From an uncultured Agrobacterium sp. (GTDB taxonomy: Bacteria > Pseudomonadota > Alphaproteobacteria > Rhizobiales > Rhizobiaceae): 64,000 nt of DNA. Shown in pieces: positions 1 to 9,571 of this stretch. The position numbers and the translations under genes are program-made. The notes under the pieces are model-generated. The model made no database searches, was not told the origin of the DNA, and saw only the letters and a list, made by a program, of their open reading frames with translations. Location of the stretch: assembly GCA_913777615.1 (NCBI GenBank), contig CAJYTK010000011.1, positions 310,001 to 374,000 of the forward strand. Direction: 5' to 3'. How positions within the stretch are numbered: the first letter of the stretch is position 1; the number at the start of each line of letters is the position of its first letter.

Positions 1-72
1 ATCAAGGTTGGCGATGCCATACCTCTTTCCTGGAATGCGGCCGATGCCATCGTGCTCGGACGGGTAGAATAA
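1..72 (+). CDS. ABC transporter ATP-binding protein, C-terminal end (partial)
   Basis: The window opens inside a gene and only its last 23 codons are present, ending in TAA. The tail (...GDAIPLSW...DAIVLGRVE) resembles the end of the TOBE domain that closes PotA/FbpC-type ATPases. The binding-protein gene begins 31 bases downstream in the same orientation, so this is most likely the ATPase of the same importer. The family assignment is an inference from a short tail plus context. Confidence 0.6.
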   Translation: MKVGDAIPLSWNAADAIVLGRVE

Positions 73-103
73 CGACCACAAAAACAGCCAGAGGAGAACT
101 AGC

Positions 104-1393
104 ATGACCGATGCAAACAAGACGAAAAAAGGTCTGACCCGACGCGGTCTTCTGAAGGCGGGCGCTGCCGCCACAGGTGCTGCCGTCGGTTCCGGACTGA
201 TCACCGGCTTCCCCACGATCTGGGCGCAAAACCCGATCACGCTTCGCCAGTTCGGCACAGGCGTTTCCAACATCAATGCGATTGCCGAAAAGTGCAAGGC
301 GGACCTCGGCATCACGCTTGAAATGACGGCAACGGATTCGGACGCAGCCGCACAGCGCGCCGTCACCCAGCCGAACTCATACGATATCGCCGATATCGAG
401 TACTGGATCCTGAAAAAGGTCTATCCGGCGGGCGTGATCCAGCCGATGGAAATCAAGAAGCTGAAATATTACGACAAGATCGTACCGCTGTTCAAAACCG
501 GCAAGCTGACACCCGACAGCGTCATTGCCCAAGGTACGGCGCCCCACACGGTGGGTTATGTCGAAAAGCCCGGCGACAAGAAGTTTGCCAAGAGCGAAAC
601 CGAATACTTCACAATGGTTCCGACGATCTACAATGCCGACACGCTCGGCATTCGCCCGGATCTCGTGGGCCGTGAGATCACCACCTGGGCCGATATCATG
701 GACCCGAAGTTCAAGGGCAAGACGTCCATCCTGAACATTCCGTCGATCGGCATCATGGATGCGGCAATGATCATGGAAGCCATGGGCAACATCAAATATG
801 CCGACAAGGGCAATATGACGAAGGCGGAAATCGACAAGACGATCGACTTCCTCATTAAGGCCAAGAAGGACGGCCAGTTCCGCGCCTTCTGGAAGAGCTT
901 CGACGAGAGCGTCAACCTCATGGCATCCGGCGAAGTCGTCATCCAGTCGATGTGGTCGCCGGCCGTTGCCGCGGTTCGCTCCAAGGGCATCGCCTGCAAA
1001 TACCAGCCGCTGAAGGAAGGCTATCGTTCCTGGGGTGGCGGTCTTGGCCTTGCCAAGCACCTCACCGGCGCCAAGCTCGATGCGGCCTATGAATATATCA
1101 ACTGGTACACATCCGGCTGGGTCGGCGCATACCTCAACCGTCAGGGCTACTACTCCGCCGCCATGGAAACGGCGAAGGAATTCATGACCGCCGACGAGTG
1201 GGGTTACTGGGTGGAAGGCAAGCCTGCCCAGGGCGACATCATCGCTCCAGACGGCAAGGTCATGGAAAAGGCCGGCGCTGTGCGCGATGGCGGCTCCTTC
1301 GAGGAACGCATGGGCAAGGTCGCATGCTGGAACTCCGTCATGGACGAGGACCGTTACATGGTCCGCCGCTGGAACGAGTTCATCGCTGCTTGA
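104..1393 (+). CDS. ABC transporter periplasmic substrate-binding protein, polyamine-type, Tat-exported
   Basis: The protein has 429 residues. The N-terminus carries a twin-arginine motif (TRRGLLKAG near residues 11-19) followed by an Ala/Gly-rich hydrophobic stretch, so export through Tat is expected. The rest resembles the PotD/SBP_bac family that binds putrescine, spermidine or related small molecules. An AGAGG-type ribosome site lies just before the ATG. The gene sits between an ATPase tail and two permease genes, and a racemase gene ends the cluster, so the ligand may be an amino-acid or hydantoin derivative and not a polyamine. The ligand cannot be read from the sequence. Confidence 0.85.
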   Translation: MTDANKTKKGLTRRGLLKAGAAATGAAVGSGLITGFPTIWAQNPITLRQFGTGVSNINAIAEKCKADLGITLEMTATDSDAAAQRAVTQPNSYDIADIEYWILKKVYPAGVIQPMEIKKLKYYDKIVPLFKTGKLTPDSVIAQGTAPHTVGYVEKPGDKKFAKSETEYFTMVPTIYNADTLGIRPDLVGREITTWADIMDPKFKGKTSILNIPSIGIMDAAMIMEAMGNIKYADKGNMTKAEIDKTIDFLIKAKKDGQFRAFWKSFDESVNLMASGEVVIQSMWSPAVAAVRSKGIACKYQPLKEGYRSWGGGLGLAKHLTGAKLDAAYEYINWYTSGWVGAYLNRQGYYSAAMETAKEFMTADEWGYWVEGKPAQGDIIAPDGKVMEKAGAVRDGGSFEERMGKVACWNSVMDEDRYMVRRWNEFIAA

Positions 1394-1404
1394 TGACGTA
1401 AGGA

Positions 1405-1429
1405 GACCGGCGGCTAGCTGCCGCCGGTC
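1405..1429 (+). other. Strong intercistronic hairpin after the binding-protein gene
   Basis: GACCGGCGGC and GCCGCCGGTC form a perfect 10-bp stem around a 5-base loop, 12 bases after the binding-protein stop. No T-run follows. A stem at this place usually protects the 3' end of the binding-protein mRNA or partly terminates, giving more binding protein than permease. The role is inferred. Confidence 0.7.
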
Positions 1430-1454
1430 ACGACAACAACAAAGGGCTCCAGGA

Positions 1455-2366
1455 ATGGCGACGGTCAGATTTATAGGCGTTGGCGAAAAGAAAGAGAAAG
1501 CGGGCAAGCCCTTTGCCCTGCCGCCAGGGCTGATCTCCTGTATCCAGGCCGCACCTTTGGCGCTGATCCTGGGCTTCTTCCTGCTTCTGCCGATCCTGAT
1601 GATCGCGGTCGTCAGCTTCTGGGATTACGACTTCGCCCAGATGTATCCGGATTTTGTCACCTTCAACTATACCGAAACGCTCGGTTCATGGGTGACCTGG
1701 CAGACATACCTCAACACACTGAAATACGCGTTCATCGTCTGGGCCATCACGCTGTTTCTCGGCTTCTGGGTCGCCTATTTTCTCGCCTTCCATATCCGCA
1801 CCACCACCATGCAGATGGTGCTTTTCCTCATCTGCACCGTCCCCTTCCTGACCTCCAACATCATCCGCATGATTTCGTGGATTCCGGTACTGGGGCGCAA
1901 CGGGTTGGTGAACAGCGCGCTGGTCAATATGGGCATTGTTCCCGCACCCATCGAATGGCTGCTCTATTCCGATTTTGCCGTGGTGCTGGCCATGGTGCAT
2001 CTCTACACGCTCTTCATGGTGACGCCGATCTTCAACACATTGATGCGCATCGACAAGTCGCTGGTGGAAGCCGCGCGTGATGCGGGCGCGTCCAGCTGGC
2101 AAGTGCTGTGGAACGTCATCATTCCCCTGGCAAAGCCTGGCATGGCGATTGGCACCATTTTTGTCGTGACGCTGGTTATGGCGGATTTCTCCACCGTGCA
2201 GGTCATGTCCGGCGGGCAGAGCGCCTCGGTCGCCCTTATGATGAAGAACCAGATGTCTCTGTTGCAATATCCGGCGGCCGCCGCAAACGCGGTCGTGCTT
2301 CTCACCCTCGTTCTCCTGATGGTCGCAGGCATCCTGCGGGTCGTCGATATCCGTAAGGAGCTCTGA
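1455..2366 (+). CDS. ABC transporter permease, PotB-type
   Basis: A binding-protein-dependent permease of 303 residues with about six membrane segments and the MetI-type fold. The coupling motif near residues 205-225 (EAARDAGASSWQVLWNVIIPL) is typical for contact with the ATPase. The reading frame is open further upstream, but the ATG at 1455 follows the intercistronic hairpin and gives the usual cytoplasmic N-terminus before the first membrane helix. The gene ends 3 bases before the next permease, so the two are co-translated. Confidence 0.87.
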   Translation: MATVRFIGVGEKKEKAGKPFALPPGLISCIQAAPLALILGFFLLLPILMIAVVSFWDYDFAQMYPDFVTFNYTETLGSWVTWQTYLNTLKYAFIVWAITLFLGFWVAYFLAFHIRTTTMQMVLFLICTVPFLTSNIIRMISWIPVLGRNGLVNSALVNMGIVPAPIEWLLYSDFAVVLAMVHLYTLFMVTPIFNTLMRIDKSLVEAARDAGASSWQVLWNVIIPLAKPGMAIGTIFVVTLVMADFSTVQVMSGGQSASVALMMKNQMSLLQYPAAAANAVVLLTLVLLMVAGILRVVDIRKEL

Positions 2367-2369
2367 TCC

Positions 2370-3188
2370 ATGCATTCGGAAACACGCGGTCGCGAATTCT
2401 ACATCCTAGCCATCTTCTTTTCCCTCTTCGTGCTGTTTCTTTATGGCCCGCTTTCGGCGATCCTGATCCTCGCCTTCCAGGGACCGAATGGCGGCCTGAC
2501 CTTCCCGCTGAATGGTGTGTCGCTGCACTGGTTCGCCAATCTCTTCGAGCAGCAGGCGGTGGGCGACTTCGGCGGCTCTTTCCGCCGTTCCTTCATGCTG
2601 GGCGTGATGGTGATGATCGTGACGGTTCTGGTCTCGCTTCTGGCCGGTCTTGCCTTCCGCCGCAAATTCATCGGCGCTACGCCGCTTTTCTATCTTGCCG
2701 TCGCAAGCCTCGTAGTGCCCTCCATCATCATCTCGCTCGGCATCGGCGTGCTCTTCCAACAGCTCGGCTTAGAGCCCGCATGGAACACCTCCGCCTTCGG
2801 GGCGCATCTGACCTGGACCCTTCCTTTCGGCGTCCTCATCATGTTCGCAGTCTTCAACCGCTTCTCGCCATCCTATGAGGAGGCAGCACGCGACTTGGGC
2901 GCAAGCTCGTGGCAGACCTTCAGCAATGTCGTCCTGCCGATGATCGCGCCAAGTCTGATCGGCGTTGGCCTGTTCGGCTTCACACTGTCCTATGATGAGT
3001 TTGCCAGAACCCTGATGACCTCTGGCACCTACAACACCCTGCCGCTCGAGATTTATGGCATGACTACCAACGTGACCACGCCGGTCCTCTATGCGCTCGG
3101 CGCCGTCACCACCTTCTTCTCTCTTATCGTCATTGGCGCCACGCTCGGCATCATCGTCGCCATGAACCGTCGTCGTCTGAAAGGCTGA
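2370..3188 (+). CDS. ABC transporter permease, PotC-type
   Basis: The second permease of the importer has 272 residues. A first hydrophobic helix begins within about 12 residues of the start, and the EAARDLGASSWQTFSNVVLPM coupling loop appears near residues 170-190. It pairs with the preceding permease to form the membrane channel. Spacing to both neighbours is only a few bases, so it lies in one operon with the racemase gene. Confidence 0.87.
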   Translation: MHSETRGREFYILAIFFSLFVLFLYGPLSAILILAFQGPNGGLTFPLNGVSLHWFANLFEQQAVGDFGGSFRRSFMLGVMVMIVTVLVSLLAGLAFRRKFIGATPLFYLAVASLVVPSIIISLGIGVLFQQLGLEPAWNTSAFGAHLTWTLPFGVLIMFAVFNRFSPSYEEAARDLGASSWQTFSNVVLPMIAPSLIGVGLFGFTLSYDEFARTLMTSGTYNTLPLEIYGMTTNVTTPVLYALGAVTTFFSLIVIGATLGIIVAMNRRRLKG

Positions 3189-3198
3189 ACCTCAGATC

Positions 3199-3945
3199 AT
3201 GCGCATTCTCGTCGTCAATCCCAACACTACCCAGTCGATGACCCGAACGATCGAGGCGGCGGCAAAAGCCGTAGCCTCTGCCTCGACAGAGGTCATAGCC
3301 GTGACCTCTTCGATGGGGCCGGTCTCGATCGAGGGCTATTACGACGAGGTCTTTGCCATTCCCGGCCTTCTGCTGGAGATTGCCAAGGCCGAGAAGAATG
3401 GCGCGCAGGCAGCGGTGATTGCCTGCTTCGACGATACGGGGCTCGATGCGGCACGCGCGCTTGCGACCATTCCCATCATCGGCATCTGTGAGGCAGCCGT
3501 CGCAACCGCGGCCTTTATCGCCCAACGTTTCACGGTCGTCACCACCATGGAGCGCTCCCGCCTGCCGCTCGAACATCTCGTGCATCGCTATGGCATGGCG
3601 GCGCGGGCAAAGGTGCGTGCGGCTGACATTCCGGTTCTTTCATTGGAAGACCCGACTTCGGATGCCCTGCCGCGGCTACGTGCCCAGATCTCATCTGCCC
3701 TCAATGAGGACAAGGCGGAAGCCATCGTTTTAGGTTGCGCCGGCATGGCGGAACTGGCGGCGGAGCTTTCGCACGAGTTTGGCGTTCCTGTCATCGATGG
3801 CGTGTCGGCGGCGATTAAACACGCCGAGACGCTGATCTCTCTCAAGCTAACCACGGCAAAGCGCGGAGCCTATGCGGCCCCTGTCGAAAAGCGCTATCTT
3901 GGATTGATGGAGGCGTTTTCGCCTGCCCAGATGGCGGCAGGCTGA
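3199..3945 (+). CDS. Asp/Glu/hydantoin racemase family protein
   Basis: The protein has 248 residues and belongs to the Asp/Glu racemase superfamily, closest in pattern to hydantoin racemases: N-terminal VVNPNTTQSMT, then two conserved cysteines, Cys76 in VIACFDDTG and Cys180 in IVLGCAGM. These two cysteines are the usual acid-base pair of cofactor-independent racemases. The gene starts 10 bases after the last permease and closes the importer operon, so the imported compound is probably a chiral amino-acid or 5-substituted hydantoin-like molecule. No hydantoinase or carbamoylase gene is visible in the window. Confidence 0.82.
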   Translation: MRILVVNPNTTQSMTRTIEAAAKAVASASTEVIAVTSSMGPVSIEGYYDEVFAIPGLLLEIAKAEKNGAQAAVIACFDDTGLDAARALATIPIIGICEAAVATAAFIAQRFTVVTTMERSRLPLEHLVHRYGMAARAKVRAADIPVLSLEDPTSDALPRLRAQISSALNEDKAEAIVLGCAGMAELAAELSHEFGVPVIDGVSAAIKHAETLISLKLTTAKRGAYAAPVEKRYLGLMEAFSPAQMAAG

Positions 3946-4149
3946 AGCGCTGTCGATCCTTTTGGGCACAGTCGCGCTCTGCCTATTGGAATTTGCGGAT
4001 AGTGCCTGCAGAAGCAGATTTTGCGGTCTGGAGCTATGATTCAAACGTCTCGGTCCTGCCACAATTCATTCAGCACCCGTTCAGCCTGCTGACGCTATTT
4101 TCTTAACCATCAGATAACAACTGGCGGGTAACCGCCGTTTTGGTGGAAA

Positions 4150-4638
4150 ATGAACATGGCTTCGATTGCAGCTAAATCTCTTCTGGCGCTTGCGGTCTCT
4201 GCAACCGTTCTGGCACCCTTGAATACGGCATCTGCCGGCGACTGGCGTCACAGAAATCGCGATGCCGCCATCATCGGTGGCGTTCTTGGTCTTGCCGCAG
4301 GTGTAGCCGTCGGCTCTGCCATGTCGCAGCCGCGTTATGAGGAAGAGCCGGTCTATGTCGAGCCGCCTCCGGTTCGTCGTTACCAGACCTATCAGCCGAG
4401 CTACAGCTACGACGATCCGGATTATCGCGAGTATCGTCCCGCACCGCGCCCGGTCTACCGTGCCCAACCGGTTTACGAGCCTCAGCCTGTTTACAGACAG
4501 CGTCAGGTTTATCGCACAATCGAGCCGTGGTCGCAGTCCTGGTATAACTATTGCTCACAGCGTTACCGCAGCTTCAACCCGAACAGCGGGACCTATATCG
4601 GCAACGATGGCAACAGCCACTTCTGCGTAGCGGGATAA
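4150..4638 (+). CDS. Small secreted BA14K-like protein
   Basis: The protein has 162 residues. A signal peptide covers about residues 1-29 (cleavage near ASAGDW), followed by a glycine/alanine-rich hydrophobic stretch (IIGGVLGLAAGVAVG) that may span the membrane, a Pro/Tyr/Arg-rich middle and a C-terminal motif W...YNYCSQRYRSFNPNSGTY...HFC. That end matches the BA14K family of rhizobial and Brucella surface proteins, whose biochemical role is unclear. A second ATG lies two codons in. The gene stands alone between the importer operon and the convergent dctD. Confidence 0.75.
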   Translation: MNMASIAAKSLLALAVSATVLAPLNTASAGDWRHRNRDAAIIGGVLGLAAGVAVGSAMSQPRYEEEPVYVEPPPVRRYQTYQPSYSYDDPDYREYRPAPRPVYRAQPVYEPQPVYRQRQVYRTIEPWSQSWYNYCSQRYRSFNPNSGTYIGNDGNSHFCVAG

Positions 4639-4665
4639 CCGCTACAGTCTTGATTTCGAACAGTT

Positions 4666-4712
4666 AAGCCGCTCGGAGTGCCCTCACCTGGGGACGTAAT
4701 CCGAGCGGTTTA
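4666..4712. terminator. Hairpin between convergent genes, overlapping the end of dctD
   Basis: AAGCCGCTCGGA and TCCGAGCGGTT can pair over 11-12 bp around a 22-base loop. The stem includes the dctD stop region. It lies between the BA14K-like gene and the convergent dctBD operon and could stop transcription in both directions. The T-runs are weak. Confidence 0.5.
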
Positions 4713-6039
4713 TGTTATGGCGCTGTAGCTTGTCGTAAAAGGTCTTGCGCGCAATTCCGAGCGCCGCAATGGTCTCGGCCACATCGCCTTGATGCTTCTC
4801 CAGAGTCTCCCGAATAATATCCGCTTCCTGGCGATCCATCCGTTCGCCGAGCGTCGCCGTTACATCATCTCGCGGCAAAGGCGTAGAGGCAGCTGCCTGA
4901 CCGCCCTCGAGACCAAGGACCACACGCTCGGCAAAATGGCCGAGTTCACGCACATTGCCGGGCCATTGATGTTCGTTCAGATGGCGAGAAACGGAGGCGC
5001 TGATCTGCGGCACAGGAATGCCGAAGCGGCTGGAGGCCTTGCTGACGAAATGGGAGAAGAGGAGCGGTATGTCCGCTCGGCGTTCGCGCAGTGGCGGGAT
5101 AGACAGCGTCACCACATTCAAACGGTAATAGAGATCCTCGCGAAAATCCTTGCGCTGCTCGGCATCACCCAGATCCACCTTGGCTGCGGCCACGACTCGG
5201 ATGTCGACGGAACGTTCCTCGTTCGAGCCGACCGGGGAAACCTCGCGCATTTCCAGCACGCGCAGCATCTTCACTTGGAGAGCAGGCGGCATGCTTTCGA
5301 TCTCGTCGAGGAACAGCGTGCCGCCGCTGGAATATTCGATGCGACCGATACGTTTCTTCTGCGCGCCGGTGAATGCACCTACCTCATGGCCGAACAACTC
5401 GCTTTCGATCACAGTCTCCGGCAAGGCGCCGCAGTTCAGCGCGACGAAGTTTCCCTGTGACCGCTTCTTGCTCCAGCGGTGAAGCGCCGTAGCAACCACT
5501 TCCTTGCCGCTTCCGGTTTCGCCCGCCACCAAAACATCCACATCCGTATCGGCGATGTGGCGCAACGTGTTGCGAAGCCGCTCCATGGCCGGGGTCTGGC
5601 CAATGAGCGGCATGTCATCGATCGAGTGCTCAGCCGCCCGCTTCAGCGCTCGGTTCTCCATCACCAGCTTGCGCTTTTCCAGTGCGCGGCGCACGCTTTC
5701 CACCATGCGCTCGGCGGGAAAGGGCTTGGAGATAAAATCATAAGCGCCATTCTGAAGCGCGCTGACCGCCATCGGCACATCGCCGTGGCCGGTAATCAGG
5801 ATAACGGGCAAATCCGCATCGATCTTCCGGACATGTTCGAAAAACTGCAAGCCATCCATGCCGGGCATGCGCACGTCTGTCACGATCACGCCGTCGAAGT
5901 TTTCGTCCAGAGCGTCAAGTGCGAGTTCTGCTTTGGGGAAGGGCATGACCGTCATGCCTTCGAGTTCCAGCGTCTGCCGCATCGCCTTGCGAAGCTGCGA
6001 GTCATCATCCACCAGATAGACTGTTCCCATCACCGTCAT
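4684..6039 (-). CDS. dctD: DctD, sigma-54-dependent response regulator for C4-dicarboxylate transport
   Basis: An NtrC-type activator of 451 residues. The receiver domain covers residues 1-120 with phospho-acceptor Asp55 (VTDVRMPG). The AAA+ domain has Walker A GETGSGKE at 173-180 and the sigma-54 contact loop GAFTGA at 221-226. A Fis-type helix-turn-helix closes the protein ([16 protein letters not shown]). After phosphorylation by DctB it is expected to bind the sites upstream of dctA and drive sigma-54 polymerase. Its start lies beside the dctB stop, so the two are co-translated. The ATG at 6030 is an alternative start. Confidence 0.92.
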   Translation of the reverse strand: MTVMGTVYLVDDDSQLRKAMRQTLELEGMTVMPFPKAELALDALDENFDGVIVTDVRMPGMDGLQFFEHVRKIDADLPVILITGHGDVPMAVSALQNGAYDFISKPFPAERMVESVRRALEKRKLVMENRALKRAAEHSIDDMPLIGQTPAMERLRNTLRHIADTDVDVLVAGETGSGKEVVATALHRWSKKRSQGNFVALNCGALPETVIESELFGHEVGAFTGAQKKRIGRIEYSSGGTLFLDEIESMPPALQVKMLRVLEMREVSPVGSNEERSVDIRVVAAAKVDLGDAEQRKDFREDLYYRLNVVTLSIPPLRERRADIPLLFSHFVSKASSRFGIPVPQISASVSRHLNEHQWPGNVRELGHFAERVVLGLEGGQAAASTPLPRDDVTATLGERMDRQEADIIRETLEKHQGDVAETIAALGIARKTFYDKLQRHNINRSDYVPR

Positions 6040-6040
6040 G

Positions 6041-7861
6041 TCATGTCCGCTTCAAATAAACTGAAAAACACGTGCCACTTTTGCCGGTATCGACCTCGAT
6101 CCGTCCGCCATAATCCGACGCGATGTCGCTGGAGATAACGAGACCAAGGCCGAGGCCGCCTTCCTTCGAGGTGTTGAAGGGCGAGAAGAGCTGTTCAAGA
6201 ATAGGCGCCGCGATGCCTGGCCCGTTGTCGCGAACCTTCAGCACCACATCATCCTTTTCCTCCTCGACCCTCACATCAACGCGTCCATCATTTTTCTCCT
6301 CGACGGCTTCGAGCGCGTTCTGCAAGAGATTGATGACGATCTGCTCCAGCCGAATGCGGCTTCCCATAACCTTGACGCCTTCATCGGGCAGATCAAGATC
6401 GAGAATATCCATGCGGCCGGAGAAGCGGCTTCGCAGCAAGATCACAGCGCCTTCGACAACCAGACGAATGCTGACAGGTTCCGCCGCGGTCCTTCCCTTG
6501 CGCGCGAGGATTTTGAGATCGCTGGTGATGACGCCGATACGCTCTGTCAGGCTCGCGATGTTTTCCAGGTTCTCATCTGCCTCCTCACTACGCTTCCGTT
6601 TCAAAAGCACCCGCGCATTGTCGGCATAGGCGCGAATGGTCGCCACAGGCTGATTGATCTCATGCGCGACGCCCGCGGCCACCTGTCCAAGGATCGAGAG
6701 CCGGTTAGCCTTGACCAGATCATGCTGAACGCTTTGCAGTTCCTTGCCCGTCTGTTCATGGCGCAGAATTTCTGCCTGAAGTTTGTCGCGCGCCATGGTC
6801 AGATCGACGGTCCGCTCTTGAACACGGCGTTCCAGTTCTGCACGGTCCCGTTCTGCAGCGGCCTGCGCCTGCTCCGCCTTTAACCGGCGCCGAAGCCAGA
6901 TTGCCGAGAGGGCAAAAAGGGGCATGAGTGCGGCAAGAGCCACGGTCCGGCTTTCGCGGATTGCGGCATTCGTTGTCGGCGTGACGGGCTGAAGATAGTG
7001 CAATGACCATCTGGTCGTCGGAACGGGAAGTTCGAGACGAAGATACTCGCCCTTCAGCGTGGGCGGAGAGTTCACCTCCACCAGCGCCACATCCGGACCG
7101 AGTTGCGAGCGAAGTCGCACCGGCATCGGAGAAAGCGCCTCCTCGCCGAACTGAAGACTGGCGGAAATCATCCGCCGTTTGTCTTCATCGATCGAGGCCA
7201 CAGTCTTGAACCGCCATTCGGGAATGCTGGTCATCAGCACCACGCCGTTGGAATCGACGATATAGACGGGACGCCCGCCAATGTTCCAGTCGCTCTCAAG
7301 TCGGTTGAATTCAACCTTGGCGATGACGACGCCGAGCGGCTTTCCATCTGCGCCATCGACCCGCCTTGATATATAGAGCCCCGGCCGGCGGCTGACATTG
7401 CCGAGCGCGTAATGCTCCGCCATGCCGGCATCCATCGCCCGTCGGAAATAGTCACGGAAGGCATAATTGGAGCCGACGAAGCTCTCCGAGGTGCGCCAGT
7501 TGCTGGATGCTATTGTGACGCCGCTCGCATCCGTCACATAGATGACCGAGGCCTGCGTGCCCTCGATCAGTCCTTCCAGCTTTTCATCCAGCCGCTGGAT
7601 GGCAGCGCCGCCATTTTCGAGCGCCTCGGTGATATCTCGGTCGCGGGAAAGCACGAGCGGCAAAACGCGCGGGCGCTCCAGGGCCACGTTCAGCAACGCC
7701 GTTTTCAATTCAGCGTCGGTGGTGGCATCGGCAATCAACCGCTTGGTGGCCTGGACACGACCGAGCTTATCGGCCGCGACAAACGCGCCAAAGGCGATGA
7801 TGAGCCACATCAGTGCGAAGGCCATCCAGCGGAAGCGGGTGCTATTGACGAATACTGACAT
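6041..7861 (-). CDS. dctB: DctB, C4-dicarboxylate sensor histidine kinase
   Basis: A membrane sensor kinase of 606 residues from the ATG at 7861. The open frame continues 47 codons upstream, but that stretch overlaps the DctD-binding region and does not look like protein. The order is: first membrane helix near residues 12-30, periplasmic double-Cache-like sensor to about 290, second helix, coiled coil, phospho-acceptor region [14 protein letters not shown], and a HATPase domain with DNGPGI and GLGLGLVIS. It senses dicarboxylates with DctA and phosphorylates DctD. It is divergent from dctA, the standard rhizobial arrangement. Confidence 0.9.
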   Translation of the reverse strand: MSVFVNSTRFRWMAFALMWLIIAFGAFVAADKLGRVQATKRLIADATTDAELKTALLNVALERPRVLPLVLSRDRDITEALENGGAAIQRLDEKLEGLIEGTQASVIYVTDASGVTIASSNWRTSESFVGSNYAFRDYFRRAMDAGMAEHYALGNVSRRPGLYISRRVDGADGKPLGVVIAKVEFNRLESDWNIGGRPVYIVDSNGVVLMTSIPEWRFKTVASIDEDKRRMISASLQFGEEALSPMPVRLRSQLGPDVALVEVNSPPTLKGEYLRLELPVPTTRWSLHYLQPVTPTTNAAIRESRTVALAALMPLFALSAIWLRRRLKAEQAQAAAERDRAELERRVQERTVDLTMARDKLQAEILRHEQTGKELQSVQHDLVKANRLSILGQVAAGVAHEINQPVATIRAYADNARVLLKRKRSEEADENLENIASLTERIGVITSDLKILARKGRTAAEPVSIRLVVEGAVILLRSRFSGRMDILDLDLPDEGVKVMGSRIRLEQIVINLLQNALEAVEEKNDGRVDVRVEEEKDDVVLKVRDNGPGIAAPILEQLFSPFNTSKEGGLGLGLVISSDIASDYGGRIEVDTGKSGTCFSVYLKRT

Positions 7862-7888
7862 TGATCGCTCGAAATACCATGACTTCAC

Positions 7889-7906
7889 TGTGCGGAATTC
7901 CACACA
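7889..7906 (+). promoter_or_regulatory. Putative DctD upstream activator site, strong
   Basis: TGTGCGGAATTCCACACA is an almost perfect 18-bp palindrome about 107 bases upstream of the sigma-54 promoter of dctA. Position and form fit the tandem DctD sites known upstream of rhizobial dctA. Binding is inferred. Confidence 0.75.
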
Positions 7907-7921
7907 AAAGACAAGAGATGG

Positions 7922-7939
7922 CGAGCGGGAAAATGCACA
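7922..7939 (+). promoter_or_regulatory. Putative second DctD site, weak
   Basis: CGAGCGGGAAAATGCACA agrees with the stronger palindrome at about 10 of 18 positions and lies 15 bases downstream of it, roughly three helical turns centre to centre. A weak second site next to a strong one is the usual rhizobial dctA layout. The match alone is modest. Confidence 0.45.
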
Positions 7940-8012
7940 CTCAAAAAGAGTTCCGGCATCCTCGGAAAATAAAGATGATTTATAACAATACCTTATCCGC
8001 ACTCAAGCAAAC

Positions 8013-8028
8013 TGGCACGCTATTTGCT
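8013..8028 (+). promoter_or_regulatory. Sigma-54 promoter of dctA
   Basis: TGGCAC-N5-TTGCT is an exact match to the -24/-12 consensus, with GG and GC at the right spacing. It lies about 90 bases upstream of the dctA start and downstream of the two DctD-type sites. Confidence 0.92.
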
Positions 8029-8118
8029 CATGTAGTTTCGAACGGCAGAGGGCCGGGCGAAACTTAAAGGCAAACCCGGGAGGCCGTCAGGGCAGGGTTA
8101 AGCTGAGGAGGAACTACA

Positions 8119-9453
8119 ATGATTGACAGCACAGCTGTGGCTGAAAGCCACGCCAAACTGCCGTTTTACCGGCACCTTTATTTCCAGGTCATCGTCGCTA
8201 TCGCCGCAGGTATCGCACTCGGTCACTTTTACCCGGCTATTGGCGAACAGCTGAAGCCGCTCGGTGATGGCTTCATCCGTCTGGTCAAGATGATCATCGC
8301 ACCCGTGATCTTCCTCACAGTCGCAACCGGCATCGCCGGCATGAACGACATGAAGAAGGTCGGTCGCGTTGCTGGCAAGGCGATGATCTACTTCCTGACC
8401 TTTTCCACGCTGGCGCTCATCGTCGGCATGATCGTTGCCAACGTCGTTCAGCCGGGTGCTGGCATGAATATCGATCCGTCCACGCTGGACGGCAAGGCCG
8501 TTGCCACCTATGCCGCCAAGGCGCATGAGCAGTCCATTACCGGCTTCCTGATGAACATCATCCCGACGACGATCGTCGGCGCTTTCGCAGAGGGCGATAT
8601 TCTTCAGGTTCTGTTCTTCTCCGTCCTGTTCGGCATTTCGCTTGGCGTCGTCGGAGAGCGTGGTAAGCCAGTCGTCGATTTCATGCACGCCCTGATGTAT
8701 CCGATCTTCAAGCTGGTCGCGATCCTGATGAAGGCCGCCCCGATCGGCGCGTTTGGCGCCATGGCGTTTACCATCGGTAAATATGGCATTGCATCGGTCA
8801 CCAACCTCGCCATGCTGATCGGCACCTTCTACCTGACGTCGCTCATCTTCGTGCTCGTCATTCTGGGTGCTGTCTGCCGCTATAACGGCTTCTCCATCCT
8901 GGCGCTGATCCGCTACATCAAGGAAGAGCTGCTGCTCGTTCTCGGCACATCCTCTTCGGAAGCCGCACTTCCTGGCCTGATGAGCAAGATGGAAAAGGCA
9001 GGTTGCAAGCGTTCTGTCGTCGGTCTCGTCATTCCGACCGGCTACTCCTTCAACCTTGATGGCACGAACATCTACATGACGCTCGCTGCCCTCTTCATCG
9101 CACAGGCAACCGGTATCCACCTGTCCTTCGGTGAGCAGGTTCTGCTATTGCTCGTTGCTATGTTGAGCTCCAAGGGCGCTGCAGGCATCACCGGTGCGGG
9201 CTTCATTACGCTGGCTGCCACGCTCTCGGTCGTACCGTCCGTGCCGGTCGCCGGCATGGCGCTGATCCTCGGCATCGACCGTTTCATGTCGGAGTGCCGC
9301 GCGCTGACCAACTTCGTCGGCAATGCCGTCGCAACCATCGTTGTGGCACGCTGGGAAGGCGAGCTGGATCAGGAGCAACTGGCCGCGGCGTTGAGAGGCG
9401 ACGAGCCCAAAGTCGTTGACGATCCAACCGCGCTTGGGGTTCCGGCAGAGTAA
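8119..9453 (+). CDS. dctA: DctA, C4-dicarboxylate/proton symporter
   Basis: The protein has 444 residues and belongs to the DAACS/SLC1 family, with the re-entrant loop serine-rich motif [13 protein letters not shown] near residues 275-290 and [23 protein letters not shown] near 310-330. It imports succinate, malate and fumarate across the inner membrane, which is essential for feeding nitrogen-fixing bacteroids in symbiotic relatives. A strong AGGAGG ribosome site precedes the ATG. Expression should depend on DctBD and sigma-54. Confidence 0.97.
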   Translation: MIDSTAVAESHAKLPFYRHLYFQVIVAIAAGIALGHFYPAIGEQLKPLGDGFIRLVKMIIAPVIFLTVATGIAGMNDMKKVGRVAGKAMIYFLTFSTLALIVGMIVANVVQPGAGMNIDPSTLDGKAVATYAAKAHEQSITGFLMNIIPTTIVGAFAEGDILQVLFFSVLFGISLGVVGERGKPVVDFMHALMYPIFKLVAILMKAAPIGAFGAMAFTIGKYGIASVTNLAMLIGTFYLTSLIFVLVILGAVCRYNGFSILALIRYIKEELLLVLGTSSSEAALPGLMSKMEKAGCKRSVVGLVIPTGYSFNLDGTNIYMTLAALFIAQATGIHLSFGEQVLLLLVAMLSSKGAAGITGAGFITLAATLSVVPSVPVAGMALILGIDRFMSECRALTNFVGNAVATIVVARWEGELDQEQLAAALRGDEPKVVDDPTALGVPAE

Positions 9454-9480
9454 GAAACGCCGTTAAAGGCAATCCACACA

Positions 9481-9520
9481 GAGGCCCGCTTCGATCATTC
9501 GAGGCGGGCCTCTTCTTTTC
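9481..9520 (+). terminator. Rho-independent terminator of dctA
   Basis: GAGGCCCGC pairs with GCGGGCCTC over 9 bp, followed by TCTTTTC. It starts 28 bases after the dctA stop. Confidence 0.88.
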
Positions 9521-9571
9521 GGGCCCCGGCTTGGTAAGGATGAATACCACTCCTCTCCTCAACGGTGCTTG

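Noticed and set aside
377-1507. 376-codon minus-strand frame opposite the binding-protein gene
   Set aside because: Shadow of the plus-strand gene; composition is typical of antisense frames.
8098-9120. Long minus-strand open frame opposite dctA
   Set aside because: It is antisense to a clear dctA, rich in Asp/His/Arg as expected from the reverse of a GC-rich gene, and has no family pattern.
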